From positions 372,001 through 436,000 of the forward strand of contig MKTZ01000027.1 of the NCBI GenBank assembly GCA_001898505.1: DNA of 64,000 nt, given 5' to 3'. Shown here one piece after another: positions 45,226 to 54,202 of this stretch. This DNA is from Sphingobacteriales bacterium 50-39. Lineage in GTDB: Bacteria > Bacteroidota > Bacteroidia > Chitinophagales > Chitinophagaceae. Position numbers and translations under genes: made by a program. Below the pieces are notes generated by a model. That model saw only the letters and a list, made by a program, of their open reading frames with translations. It was not told where the DNA came from and searched no databases. How positions within the stretch are numbered: position 1 is the stretch's first letter; each line of letters opens with the position of its first letter.

Positions 45226-47385
45226 ATGCTAAAACGATTTAGTAAAATATTGATATTGCTGCTGGGATCGGCGGCTGCTTTCGCCCAACAATCTTCGTCT
45301 TTACGCGAAAAGACCAGCTTTCAGATATCCGCTCCGTGGAAGGCGGAGTACGATGTTCGTTCCGACATTGCCATGGTCTATGGTGTGAGCAACGATTTTG
45401 AAGAAAGGGTAAAGGCGTACAGGGACAATGGCTACAATGTACAGTTCATGACAGGGATAGCCTGGGGGGATTATCAGGATTATTTTTTGGGAAGGTATGA
45501 TGGCAAGATGCATCTCGACGAAGGGCAGAAGCAGCGGAATGGGGATACCATCTGGCACGGACACTGGGTTCCTTATATCGTGCCGACTGCTTCTTATCTG
45601 GGTTATATGAAGTCCATTATCAAGAGGGTCATCGATGCGGGTATCACCACCATCTATCTGGAAGAGCCGGAGTTTTGGGCGCGGGCCGGGTATAGTGAGG
45701 CGTTCAAGTCCGAATGGCAAAAATATTATGGCTCACCATGGGTAGCTCAGCATGAATCCCCCGAAGCCACCTATCTTTCTTCCAAGCTGAAATATCATCT
45801 TTATTATAATGCATTGAACGAGGTATTCACTTACGCGAAGCAATACGGAAAAGAAAAGGGGCTGAGCGTGCGTTGTTTTGTACCTACGCATAGTCTGATC
45901 AATTATTCTTCATGGCAGATAGTTAGTCCTGAGGCGAGTCTGGCCTCCCTGCCAGTAGTGGATGGATATATTGCGCAGGTATGGACCGGCACCAGCCGTG
46001 AACCGGTGTTCTTCGATGGGAAGGAGAAGGAGCGGGTATTCGAGAATGCCTATTTAGAATATGGCTGTATGAAATCCATGACGGAGCCCACCCATCGGAA
46101 GATGTATTTTCTCACCGACCCCATCGAAGATGCCCGTCGCAGCTGGGATGATTATAAACGCAACTATCAGGCAACGTTTACTGCCGAGCTTATGTATCCC
46201 AGCGTGGACAATTTTGAGGTCATGCCCTGGCCCAACCGGATATACCTGGGTAAGTTCAAGGTGGAAGGTTTTGACAAACCGCAGCCCATCGCACCGGAAT
46301 ATGCTACGCAGATGCAGGTGATGGTCAACAGTCTGAATGATCTCCCGTCCTCCACGAACGCAGTGAGGGGCAGCAAAGGAGTAGGCGTGCTGTTGTCCAA
46401 CTCCATGATGTTCCAAAGATTCCCCACGCATAAGGACTACAGTGATCCCCAACTGTCCAATTTTTATGGGATGGCTTTGCCTTTGTTAAAGAGGGGCGTA
46501 CCTGTGGAGATGGTCCATATGGAGAACCTTTCTTTCCCCGAGACATTGAAGGATATCAAGGTGCTGGTCATGAGCTATGCCAATATGAAACCGCCCACGG
46601 CGGATGTACATAGGTGGCTTAATGAGTGGGTGAGAAAGGGTGGGATACTTCTATATTATGGCAGGGATAACGATCCTTTGCAGCAGGTGAAGGAATGGTG
46701 GAATAGCGGCGGCAATAGCTTTACGGCTCCTTCGGAGCATTTGTTTGGTTTGCTGGGTGTGCGCCCGGATGAGAGGACAGGGCCTTATACTTTAGGGAAG
46801 GGGAAGATTTATATTGTGCGCCAGGACCCCAAGGAGATCGTCATGACCCAGGGGCAAGACAGTGGATTTGTGCGGCTGGTGCGGGAAGCGTATGCTACAG
46901 CCACGCATGCACCCCTCCGGCTTAAGAATTATTTGTATTTAGAGAGAGGTCCATATACCATTGCAGCTGTGATGGATGAGAGTGTCAGCGACGCTCCATT
47001 GACCATCAAAGGGCCAGTGATCGACCTGTTCGATCCCAACCTGCCCGTACTGTCCGAAAAGATCGTGCATCCCGGAGAACAGACCTATCTATATGCGTTG
47101 GAGCGTGTGAACGATAAACGACAGGCTCGCGTGCTTTGCGCCGCGTCGAGGACCTATGATGAAAAGCGTAGCACAGGGAGTTATTCCTTTGTTAGCCGGA
47201 GTCCCCTAGGAACTCGGAATGTGATGCGTATACTCCTGCCGTCGCGGCCAATGGCTATTGAAGTGGGTGGCGTAAAGCTCGATATGGCCGACAGGACCAC
47301 CCACGAATGGGATGTCGTATCGCATACCTGTCTGTTACGATTTGTGAACGACAATAAAGGCGTGTCCGTAAAGATCACCTATTGA
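45226..47385 (+). CDS. Unassigned secreted protein, TIM-barrel glycosidase-like
   Basis: A 719-aa secreted protein (signal to ~20, SAAAFAQ). The first ~400 residues look like a (beta/alpha)8 barrel: repeated strand-helix pattern, and ITTIYLEEPEFWARAGY (~140-156) resembles a catalytic Glu region in clan GH-A enzymes. Residues ~410-560 resemble the trimerisation/glutamine-amidotransferase-like domain of beta-galactosidases (VLVMSYANMKPPTADVHRWLNEWVRKGGILLYYGRD). The rest is beta-rich. I do not recognise a named GH family. It is the last gene of the PUL 2 run, so it may act on mannan or its decorations. Its end overlaps the convergent M48-like gene by 7 bp. Confidence 0.7.
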   Translation: MLKRFSKILILLLGSAAAFAQQSSSLREKTSFQISAPWKAEYDVRSDIAMVYGVSNDFEERVKAYRDNGYNVQFMTGIAWGDYQDYFLGRYDGKMHLDEGQKQRNGDTIWHGHWVPYIVPTASYLGYMKSIIKRVIDAGITTIYLEEPEFWARAGYSEAFKSEWQKYYGSPWVAQHESPEATYLSSKLKYHLYYNALNEVFTYAKQYGKEKGLSVRCFVPTHSLINYSSWQIVSPEASLASLPVVDGYIAQVWTGTSREPVFFDGKEKERVFENAYLEYGCMKSMTEPTHRKMYFLTDPIEDARRSWDDYKRNYQATFTAELMYPSVDNFEVMPWPNRIYLGKFKVEGFDKPQPIAPEYATQMQVMVNSLNDLPSSTNAVRGSKGVGVLLSNSMMFQRFPTHKDYSDPQLSNFYGMALPLLKRGVPVEMVHMENLSFPETLKDIKVLVMSYANMKPPTADVHRWLNEWVRKGGILLYYGRDNDPLQQVKEWWNSGGNSFTAPSEHLFGLLGVRPDERTGPYTLGKGKIYIVRQDPKEIVMTQGQDSGFVRLVREAYATATHAPLRLKNYLYLERGPYTIAAVMDESVSDAPLTIKGPVIDLFDPNLPVLSEKIVHPGEQTYLYALERVNDKRQARVLCAASRTYDEKRSTGSYSFVSRSPLGTRNVMRILLPSRPMAIEVGGVKLDMADRTTHEWDVVSHTCLLRFVNDNKGVSVKITY

Positions 47386-48254
47386 CCCTGCGGACCGGCG
47401 GATGATCCAGCGGCCCTCCATGCCAGCAATTGTTCGAGTCTGCGGATACGGTGGTAGATCACTGGGGTCCGCCCGTACAGGAGATTGACCCAGGCGTTCA
47501 CCTGCTGCTCGCTGGCCTGCGCCAGCTTTACGAGAGCATCCCGTAGTCCGCGGCCATAGCCCAGATGATGCGCAAATTCATCCTGGTGGTATTCGCGTTG
47601 CCGTAATAGCTGGAGGTGCAACCAGCTGAATAGTAAGTCCAACAGAACAGATGATACCAGGAACATCCATGCGGCGCCAATAGGGAATATCAATTTGTTG
47701 CTGAAAAACCCGACGATGAAGAAGGCCGCCGGCAGCAATATCAGCAGCTTCAACAGCAGGCTGGACCGGCGAAGCTTTTTTGGAAGATGATGCGCTGTAG
47801 CAAAGGCCCAGGAGACCATCGTGTCCCTGCTGATCAAATGACCCAGTTGATGCGCCATCACACCTTTTAGCTCTTCATCCGTCAACTCCTTTAGCAGGGA
47901 TGCCGATATGGCTATGGTGTCATAGCCAAAGGAAATGACCTTTTCTTCTTTTTCTTCCACCATGCGTAAACAAAACTTCTTTTCACAGGATGCGCTCTTT
48001 TCTACTTCCTGCAGACAGCCCTGCAGTCTTGCCTCTTCTTCCATAATGGGTGGACGCAGGCGTCCGTGAAAGAAAAGATGGACCGGGGACAGGTAGTAAA
48101 CCGACATCCAGCAGGCCAGGGTCCAGGCCGTCATGGCTACTGCAAATGTCCACCAGGAAATAAATACACCGGAAGTGGCGAGCATCAGGAGGAAAAGGAA
48201 GCCGATGAGGAATACATATAGGGCGACAAGCCCTATGCGGATGATCTTGTACAT
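47379..48254 (-). CDS. M48-like membrane protein with altered active site (HQLGH)
   Basis: A 291-aa integral membrane protein with the topology of M48/HtpX peptidases: two N-terminal helices (~8-28, 33-55), a cytosolic domain, two further helices (~168-185, 188-212). The zinc motif is at 135-139 but reads H-Q-L-G-H: the catalytic Glu is Gln136 (codon CAA at 47849-47847). Both histidines and the third-ligand Glu221 (REYHQDEFA) remain, so zinc binding may be kept but peptidase activity should be lost. The frame is intact. It lies 77 bp downstream of the DprE1-like gene on the same strand. Confidence 0.85.
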   Translation of the reverse strand: MYKIIRIGLVALYVFLIGFLFLLMLATSGVFISWWTFAVAMTAWTLACWMSVYYLSPVHLFFHGRLRPPIMEEEARLQGCLQEVEKSASCEKKFCLRMVEEKEEKVISFGYDTIAISASLLKELTDEELKGVMAHQLGHLISRDTMVSWAFATAHHLPKKLRRSSLLLKLLILLPAAFFIVGFFSNKLIFPIGAAWMFLVSSVLLDLLFSWLHLQLLRQREYHQDEFAHHLGYGRGLRDALVKLAQASEQQVNAWVNLLYGRTPVIYHRIRRLEQLLAWRAAGSSAGPQGQ

Positions 48255-48331
48255 AGGTTAAAGTTTTTTGTGATTAAAGAGATGAGCCTGCAAGTAAGGT
48301 CATCTTTCAATAATAAAAAAACGAAGTTTTT

Positions 48332-49675
48332 TTAGGAGCCGAGTCCCAGTCTTCTGGCAATGTCGGAGTTGAATTTGCCTGTGGGATCGTATTTCTGTTT
48401 GATGGCCAGCCACTCTTTGTATTGCGGATACATGTCTTTGAACATCTTTTCATCCAGCATAGCGTCCTTGCCGAGATAAAGTCTTCCTCCTGCCGCCAGC
48501 ACTTTGGCGTCGAGCTTTGGAGTGAAGTCATGGAGCTTTTTGGTCACCGGGAAGTCGATGGCCAGGGTATATCCTTTGAAGGGGAAGGACAGGATTCCTT
48601 GTCCATCGCCCATTCTTTTAAATACGTTGAGGAAGGGGGTGCAGCCGCTGGCAGCTATCATCTCCAGGATCTCTACCAGGTGCTGCCGGCCATTCTCTTC
48701 GGGGATGACAAACTGGTATTGAATAAATCCTCTTTTGCCGTAGCCCCTGTTCCAATTGTTGATGGCGTCCAGCGGGAAGAAGAATTTTTCGTAATGCACG
48801 AACTGTTTGGGGGAGTTCTGAACGAATGCGATGACCCTGTTCAATATCCTTACCGTGAGATTGTTCAAGGTGAAGGAAGGGAGAAAGACCGGGACGGAGA
48901 GTTTGCCTTTGGAATGTAATTTTAACGGTTCGCTTTTTAGCTTGTCGGGCAATTCATTTAGTTTGGCCGAATTGCCGAAGGAGATGACACCGCTGCCCAG
49001 TTTATCTCCTTTTGCCAGGGCATCGATCCAGGCAACGGAGTAGTTGAACTCATGGTCCAGCTTGTTCAGGGTCTCCAGCATATGATCCAGGTTGCGGATC
49101 TTGACACTCTTTTGTCTGAAGTACATGGTCTCCACTTTCCGCAGCTTGATGCGGGCCGTGAGGATGACACCCAATAATCCCAGGCCACCGAAGTTGGCCC
49201 AGAAGAGGTCGGAGTTTTCTTCGCGGGAGGCGGTCAATATGCTACCGTCTGCCAGGAGTATGGTAAAGGATAAAACGCAATTGACAAAAGAGCCATCGAT
49301 ATGATGCGCCTTGCCGTGAATATCGTTGGCAATGGCTCCACCGATAGTGACGAATTTTGTGCCAGGGCATATCATCGGCAAAAAGCCTTTGGGACCAAAG
49401 GCGGAAATGATCTCTTCGAGACTGGCCCCTGCCTGGCATTCGAGGATGCCTTCCTGCTCGTCGAATGCCAAAAAATTATTATAAGCCGTACAGTCGATGA
49501 CGTAATGTTCGTTATTCAGCGCCTGGTCGCCATAGCTTCTACCCAGTCCCCGGGCAATCAATCCATCTTTTGGCAGATAATGTTTAAGATCAGCGACATA
49601 TCGGGGGGACAAAATGTATGATTCGGACACGGGGTAATTGCCCCATCCGGACAACGGCTCTTTTTTAACTGGCAT
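48332..49675 (-). CDS. DprE1-like FAD-binding oxidoreductase
   Basis: A 447-aa oxidoreductase of the vanillyl-alcohol-oxidase fold. The motif RGLGRSYGDQALN (42-54) is typical of DprE1, the oxidase of decaprenylphosphoryl ribose epimerisation; GTKFVTIGGAIANDIHGKAHH (~103-123) is the second FAD motif. No His that would bind FAD covalently is seen at the SYGD position. In Bacteroidota, related proteins oxidise sugars or polyols, substrate unknown. No DprE2-like SDR is adjacent, so a true arabinan-type role is not supported. Confidence 0.88.
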   Translation of the reverse strand: MPVKKEPLSGWGNYPVSESYILSPRYVADLKHYLPKDGLIARGLGRSYGDQALNNEHYVIDCTAYNNFLAFDEQEGILECQAGASLEEIISAFGPKGFLPMICPGTKFVTIGGAIANDIHGKAHHIDGSFVNCVLSFTILLADGSILTASREENSDLFWANFGGLGLLGVILTARIKLRKVETMYFRQKSVKIRNLDHMLETLNKLDHEFNYSVAWIDALAKGDKLGSGVISFGNSAKLNELPDKLKSEPLKLHSKGKLSVPVFLPSFTLNNLTVRILNRVIAFVQNSPKQFVHYEKFFFPLDAINNWNRGYGKRGFIQYQFVIPEENGRQHLVEILEMIAASGCTPFLNVFKRMGDGQGILSFPFKGYTLAIDFPVTKKLHDFTPKLDAKVLAAGGRLYLGKDAMLDEKMFKDMYPQYKEWLAIKQKYDPTGKFNSDIARRLGLGS

Positions 49676-49691
49676 TCGGGAGATTTGGGGG

Positions 49692-49699
49692 CAAATTTA
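49692..49699 (-). promoter_or_regulatory. Candidate -7 box (TAAATTTG) for the DprE1-like gene
   Basis: The minus strand reads TAAATTTG, matching TAnnTTTG, 17 bp upstream of the start at 49675. It forms part of a 14-bp dyad atttg-gggg-caaat (49683-49696). No strong -33 box is visible in the 71-bp divergent gap. Confidence 0.35.
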
Positions 49700-49746
49700 C
49701 GGAATATATCCGGCCGGGTCTGTAGCTTAATGAGTATATTCCAGAT

Positions 49747-51501
49747 ATGAATAAAATTGTACTATTCCTTCTCATATGTATTATCCGATATGGCGCAGCC
49801 GGCGCTCAGGCCCCCTCGGAGCAATATCCTATCGACAGCGCTTCGGTGGAGCATCCCGGTGTTCCGAAGGGTGAGGTACTGAAGTTTGTTTTCGACCACT
49901 CCAAAATATATCCTGGTACGTGGCGTGAGTATTGGGTATATATCCCTGCGCAGTACCGGCCTGATCGGCCTGCCTGTGTATATGTCAACCAGGATGGTAT
50001 TCAATGGAAGGCGCCCACCGTATTGGACAACCTCATCTATAAAAAGGAGATACCTGTCACCATCGGTGTCTTTGTCACGCCTGGGCGGGTGAGGGCCGCG
50101 GATGCGGCAGGTTCGCTGGACAGGTTCAACCGGAGCTATGAATACGATGGATTGGGAGATGCTTATGTGAAATTCCTGCTGGATGAGCTGCTTCCCGAGG
50201 TGGAAAAGCAAAAGACTACGGACGGTCGCGCGATCCATCTTTCGGCCAATGGAAATGACCGCGCCATCGGTGGTTCCAGCAGTGGGGCTATCGCCGCCTT
50301 TACGGCTGCGTGGGAAAGACCCGATGCGTTCTCCCGGGTATGGAGCGCCATTGGCACTTATGTCAGTCTCCGTGGAGGGGATCGATATCCCGGATTGATC
50401 CGAAAATATGAGCCCAAGCCATTGCGTATCTTTCTCCAGGATGGTTCCAATGACCTGAATATTTATGGAGGTGATTGGTGGAAGGCCAATGAGACGATGG
50501 AGCGGGCGCTGGTTTTTGCCGGATATGATGTGAAGCATGTTTGGGGTGAGGGCGGGCACAGTGGCGCACAGGGTGGCAGTCTTTTCCCAGATGTGATGCG
50601 TTGGTTGTGGAAAGACTGGCCTGCGCCCGTTGCTTTGGGGAGTTCAAGGAATCAAATGCTGTCTGATATACTGGTACCCGGCGAAGGCTGGGAGCTGGTG
50701 GGACAAGGATATTCTTTTACCGAAGGCACCGCCGCCAATGCAGCGGGAGAAGTATTTTTCCAGGATATACCTAATGGGAAGACTTACCGGGTAGGGGCCG
50801 ATGGCAAGCCCATTCCCCTCGCCATCGACTCGAGGAAGGCCAGCGGTACCAGTTTTGGTGTGGATGGGAAACGCTATACCTGTACAGGCAGTCATGAGAT
50901 CCTTGCATATAGTCCTGCGGGAGATGTTTCACTCGTGGCCGATAATATTTCCGGGAATGATCTTGTCGTTGCGCACAATGGCAATATCTACGTGACGTCT
51001 CCGGATGGATCCGAGAAGCCCGGCAAGATCATCCTTGTGACGCCAAAGGGTGAAAAGAAAGTGGTGGATGAGGGAATAAAATTTCCCAATGGGGTGGCGC
51101 TTACGCCGGATCAGAGCCAATTGTATGTCACTGAGAGCGCGTCCCACTGGATATGGCTTTATACCATCATGCCTGATGGCACGCTGGCGAACAAACAGCG
51201 GTATGGCTGGCTGCATGTCCCCGACACACAGGAGAATGCATGGCCTGACGGATTGCGGTGCGATACGGCCGGCAGGGTGTATACTACTTCGCGGCTTGGG
51301 ATACAGGTGTTGGATCAGGCCGGACGCGTCAACGCTGTTCTGCCCGTGCCGTCCGGACAGGCGTCGAATGTTTGTTTTGGCGGGGCTGCTTTCAATATAT
51401 TGTATGTCACCTGTGGGGATAAGGTGTACTGCCGTAAGTTAAAGACAAGGGGTGTGAATAGTTTTGAAAAACCTTATAAACCTGTGACGCCAAGACTTTA
51501 G
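49747..51501 (+). CDS. Esterase - SMP-30/gluconolactonase fusion, secreted
   Basis: A 584-aa secreted protein (signal to ~20). Residues ~40-290 are an esterase-D-type alpha/beta hydrolase with nucleophile Ser178 in GGSSSG, a likely acid Asp (D232 or D236, QDGSNDLN) and His271 (GEGGHSG). Residues ~310-575 form an SMP-30/gluconolactonase beta-propeller (GYSFTEGTAANAAGEVFFQDIP, GGNDLV-like and FPNGVALTPDQSQLYVTES). It could remove ester groups from a glycan and open a sugar lactone in one polypeptide (inference). It precedes the GH2 gene by 22 bp. Confidence 0.9.
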   Translation: MNKIVLFLLICIIRYGAAGAQAPSEQYPIDSASVEHPGVPKGEVLKFVFDHSKIYPGTWREYWVYIPAQYRPDRPACVYVNQDGIQWKAPTVLDNLIYKKEIPVTIGVFVTPGRVRAADAAGSLDRFNRSYEYDGLGDAYVKFLLDELLPEVEKQKTTDGRAIHLSANGNDRAIGGSSSGAIAAFTAAWERPDAFSRVWSAIGTYVSLRGGDRYPGLIRKYEPKPLRIFLQDGSNDLNIYGGDWWKANETMERALVFAGYDVKHVWGEGGHSGAQGGSLFPDVMRWLWKDWPAPVALGSSRNQMLSDILVPGEGWELVGQGYSFTEGTAANAAGEVFFQDIPNGKTYRVGADGKPIPLAIDSRKASGTSFGVDGKRYTCTGSHEILAYSPAGDVSLVADNISGNDLVVAHNGNIYVTSPDGSEKPGKIILVTPKGEKKVVDEGIKFPNGVALTPDQSQLYVTESASHWIWLYTIMPDGTLANKQRYGWLHVPDTQENAWPDGLRCDTAGRVYTTSRLGIQVLDQAGRVNAVLPVPSGQASNVCFGGAAFNILYVTCGDKVYCRKLKTRGVNSFEKPYKPVTPRL

Positions 51502-51523
51502 ATTTGCAGTATAATAAACCAAG

Positions 51524-54202
51524 ATGTATAAAAAAGGCCTGATCATCACTGCTGTCTTTGTTTTGTCCCTTTTTTCCCTTTTTGCACAGGAGGTGGAGCT
51601 TAATTCCGGTTGGAAATGTATCAATATTGGCAAGGTAAAAGCAGACGGAGAACATATCTCGCTGCCTTCCTTTTCTTTAAAGGACTGGATGTCTGCTACC
51701 GTGCCAGGTACCGTGCTTACGACCCTGATCAATAACAAGCTGATGCCCGATCCATTTTACGGGATGAACAATGAACGCATACCGGATATTTATAACGTCG
51801 GGCGGGATTATTATACGTATTGGTTTGTAAAGGATTTTGAGGAGCCTGCGCGATTCCCAGTGGAGCAGATGTGGCTGGATTTGCGGGGTGTGAATTATAG
51901 CTGTACTATTTTTCTGAATGGACATAAGATTAACAAGGAACTGCATAACGGAATGTTCCTGCGCCAGAGCTATAATATTACCCGCGAGCTGATGAAGGGC
52001 AAGAACAGGCTGGCCATCATCGTTTATCCGCCTGATCCAGTGGGCAATCCAAACGGCGGTCAAGGGGGTGATGGGGAGATTGCGCGGAATGTATCACATC
52101 AGTATGTGGCAGGGTGGGATTGGATCCAGCCTATCCGGGACCGGAATACGGGTATCTGGGATAAGGTGAGTATTCGCAAGACCGGGTATGTACGGATAAG
52201 GAACCCGCATGTGGTAACAAGGGTGCCTGGTGTGAGGCGGCCGGATGTTGTGGATCAGGCGCCGGCGGTGGTGCAGGTGAGCGCGGAGCTGGAGAATGCC
52301 GCAGATGCGGAAGTGAGTGGGGAGTTGACCTACGAGCTGGATGGGAAGGTTGTGAAGGCGCCGGTGAAATTAGGGGCGCATGAAATAAGGAAAGTGCAGT
52401 TACCGGAGTATTCATTGCAAAATCCTCGTCTGTGGTGGCCCAATGGGTATGGGAGGCAGGAACTGTATAAAATGAGCATGGAGTTTTATTACCTGGATTC
52501 CTTGATTGGCCGGGAGAAAAGAACCTTTTATTTGGGCAGTGACTCGATGGGTATCGATTTTGGCGTACGCGAGATCACTACTACATGGAATACCACTACC
52601 CGCAGCCGGCAGGCGTGGGTGAATGGGCAGCCCGTCTTTATCAAGGGCGGCAACTGGATCATATCCGACGAGCTGCTGCGGTTTAGTCCTGAGCGGTATG
52701 ATGCGGAGGTAAGATTTCATCGGGACATGAACTTAAACCTTATTAGGGTGTGGGGGGGAGCTTTGACAGAGCGACCGGAATTCTACCATGCTTGTGATAA
52801 ATATGGGATACTGGTGTTCCAGGACTTTTGGAATTCCGGCGATTGTAATGGGCGCTGGACAGACCCGAAGAAAAAGGAAGATCAATGGACAAGGAGGCAG
52901 TATCCCGATGATCATGGGTTGTTCCTGGCATCTGTGGTGGACCAGGTGAAGATGATCCGCAATCATCCGTCCCTTGCATTCTGGTGCGGGGGGAATGAGA
53001 TCACGCCGCCTGGTGATATCCTGCAAGCCATGAAGGACTCCATCATGCCTGCATTGGATGGGACAAGGTATTTCTTCGATTACAGCAATTCCGACAGCAT
53101 GTCGTATAATTTGCTGGGCGGGAATGGGGATGGTCCTTATGGGGTGCAGCCTATCCGTACGTTCTGGGCGGAGAGGACCTTTCCTTTCAATTCCGAAGTC
53201 GGGTCCGTGGGAATGGGAGATATCGAATCGCTGGAGCGCTTCCTGCCCGAGGCCAACCGGGTGGCGCCTTCTATGGGGAGACATGCGGAAGATTCAGTTT
53301 GGAACTATCATAAATACATCGGGTATGACTCCACCGTATATGCGTATGGGCCCATCAAAGACCTGAAGGATTTTGCATTCAAGGCGCAGCTCGTAAATTA
53401 TGATCAATACAGGGCCCTTATGGAAGGGTTTAGCTCACATATGTGGGACTGGTACACAGGCACCATCATCTGGAAGACGCAGAACCCCTGGACAGCCCTT
53501 CGTGGACAGATGTATGACTATTACCTGGATGTGAATGCCTGTTTGTATGGATTGCATAGTGGCAGCGAGCCGCTGCACGTGATGTTCGACCCTGTGGAGA
53601 ATATGGTGATGATCGTGAATAATACGCTGCGTTATCATCGGGATATGATGCTGGAAGTAAAGGCGTATGATATGGAAGGGAAGGAGAGGAGGATCACCGA
53701 TGTGTATGAGGAGATCGGGCCGTCCACCGTACGGAAGTATCTGCCTATGGGACGCGGGATCGAGCGGATGCGGCGGGAGAAGGGAGTCTTTCTTTCGTTG
53801 CGGTTGCTGGATGAGCGCAAGCAGGCCATTAGCGATAATTTCTACTGGCTGCCGGATTCGACGGGACACTACTCGGGGTTGCAGGAAATGAAGAAGGCGG
53901 GGTTGAAGGTGGAGGCGCGGTGGACCGGCGGGGGTACTTCGGCTGGATCAAGGGTAGTGACTGTTACGCTGAGCAATCCGGCGGGTGGGCCCGTGGCATT
54001 TTTCAACCGGCTGTCGCTGGTGGACCCGGCGACGAAGAAGAGGATATTGCCAGTCTTCTACAGCGATAACTATGTGTCGGTGCCACCGGGTGAAACCAGG
54101 ACCATTACTATGGAGTATCGACCCGTGGCAGGGCAGGCCAGTCCTTTGGTGTCGGTGGAGGGGTGGAATGTGGAGCGTATCCTCGTCACTTCCGGATCGT
54201 GA
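51524..54202 (+). CDS. GH2 glycoside hydrolase (beta-mannosidase / exo-beta-glucosaminidase type)
   Basis: An 892-aa secreted GH2 enzyme (signal to ~21). Domains: N-terminal sugar-binding jelly roll (~22-220), Ig-like domain (~220-345), TIM barrel (~345-680) and C-terminal beta domains. Acid/base is Glu492 in CGGNE and the nucleophile is Glu558 in FNSEVGSVG. The barrel sequence VFIKGGNWIISDELL...RVWGGALTERPEFYHACDKYGILVFQDF is typical of beta-mannosidase/mannosylglycoprotein endo-beta-mannosidase and exo-glucosaminidase subgroups. It fits trimming of the Man-beta-GlcNAc core of N-glycans. Its 3' end overlaps the convergent gene by 17 bp. Confidence 0.92.
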   Translation: MYKKGLIITAVFVLSLFSLFAQEVELNSGWKCINIGKVKADGEHISLPSFSLKDWMSATVPGTVLTTLINNKLMPDPFYGMNNERIPDIYNVGRDYYTYWFVKDFEEPARFPVEQMWLDLRGVNYSCTIFLNGHKINKELHNGMFLRQSYNITRELMKGKNRLAIIVYPPDPVGNPNGGQGGDGEIARNVSHQYVAGWDWIQPIRDRNTGIWDKVSIRKTGYVRIRNPHVVTRVPGVRRPDVVDQAPAVVQVSAELENAADAEVSGELTYELDGKVVKAPVKLGAHEIRKVQLPEYSLQNPRLWWPNGYGRQELYKMSMEFYYLDSLIGREKRTFYLGSDSMGIDFGVREITTTWNTTTRSRQAWVNGQPVFIKGGNWIISDELLRFSPERYDAEVRFHRDMNLNLIRVWGGALTERPEFYHACDKYGILVFQDFWNSGDCNGRWTDPKKKEDQWTRRQYPDDHGLFLASVVDQVKMIRNHPSLAFWCGGNEITPPGDILQAMKDSIMPALDGTRYFFDYSNSDSMSYNLLGGNGDGPYGVQPIRTFWAERTFPFNSEVGSVGMGDIESLERFLPEANRVAPSMGRHAEDSVWNYHKYIGYDSTVYAYGPIKDLKDFAFKAQLVNYDQYRALMEGFSSHMWDWYTGTIIWKTQNPWTALRGQMYDYYLDVNACLYGLHSGSEPLHVMFDPVENMVMIVNNTLRYHRDMMLEVKAYDMEGKERRITDVYEEIGPSTVRKYLPMGRGIERMRREKGVFLSLRLLDERKQAISDNFYWLPDSTGHYSGLQEMKKAGLKVEARWTGGGTSAGSRVVTVTLSNPAGGPVAFFNRLSLVDPATKKRILPVFYSDNYVSVPPGETRTITMEYRPVAGQASPLVSVEGWNVERILVTSGS

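Noticed and set aside
45205-45227. Small hairpin (gcct/aggc inside atagcc/ggctat) between the DUF2231 fusion and the 45226 gene
   Set aside because: Short arms, no T-run and an 18-bp gene gap; too weak to call a terminator, and the operon is better read as continuous.
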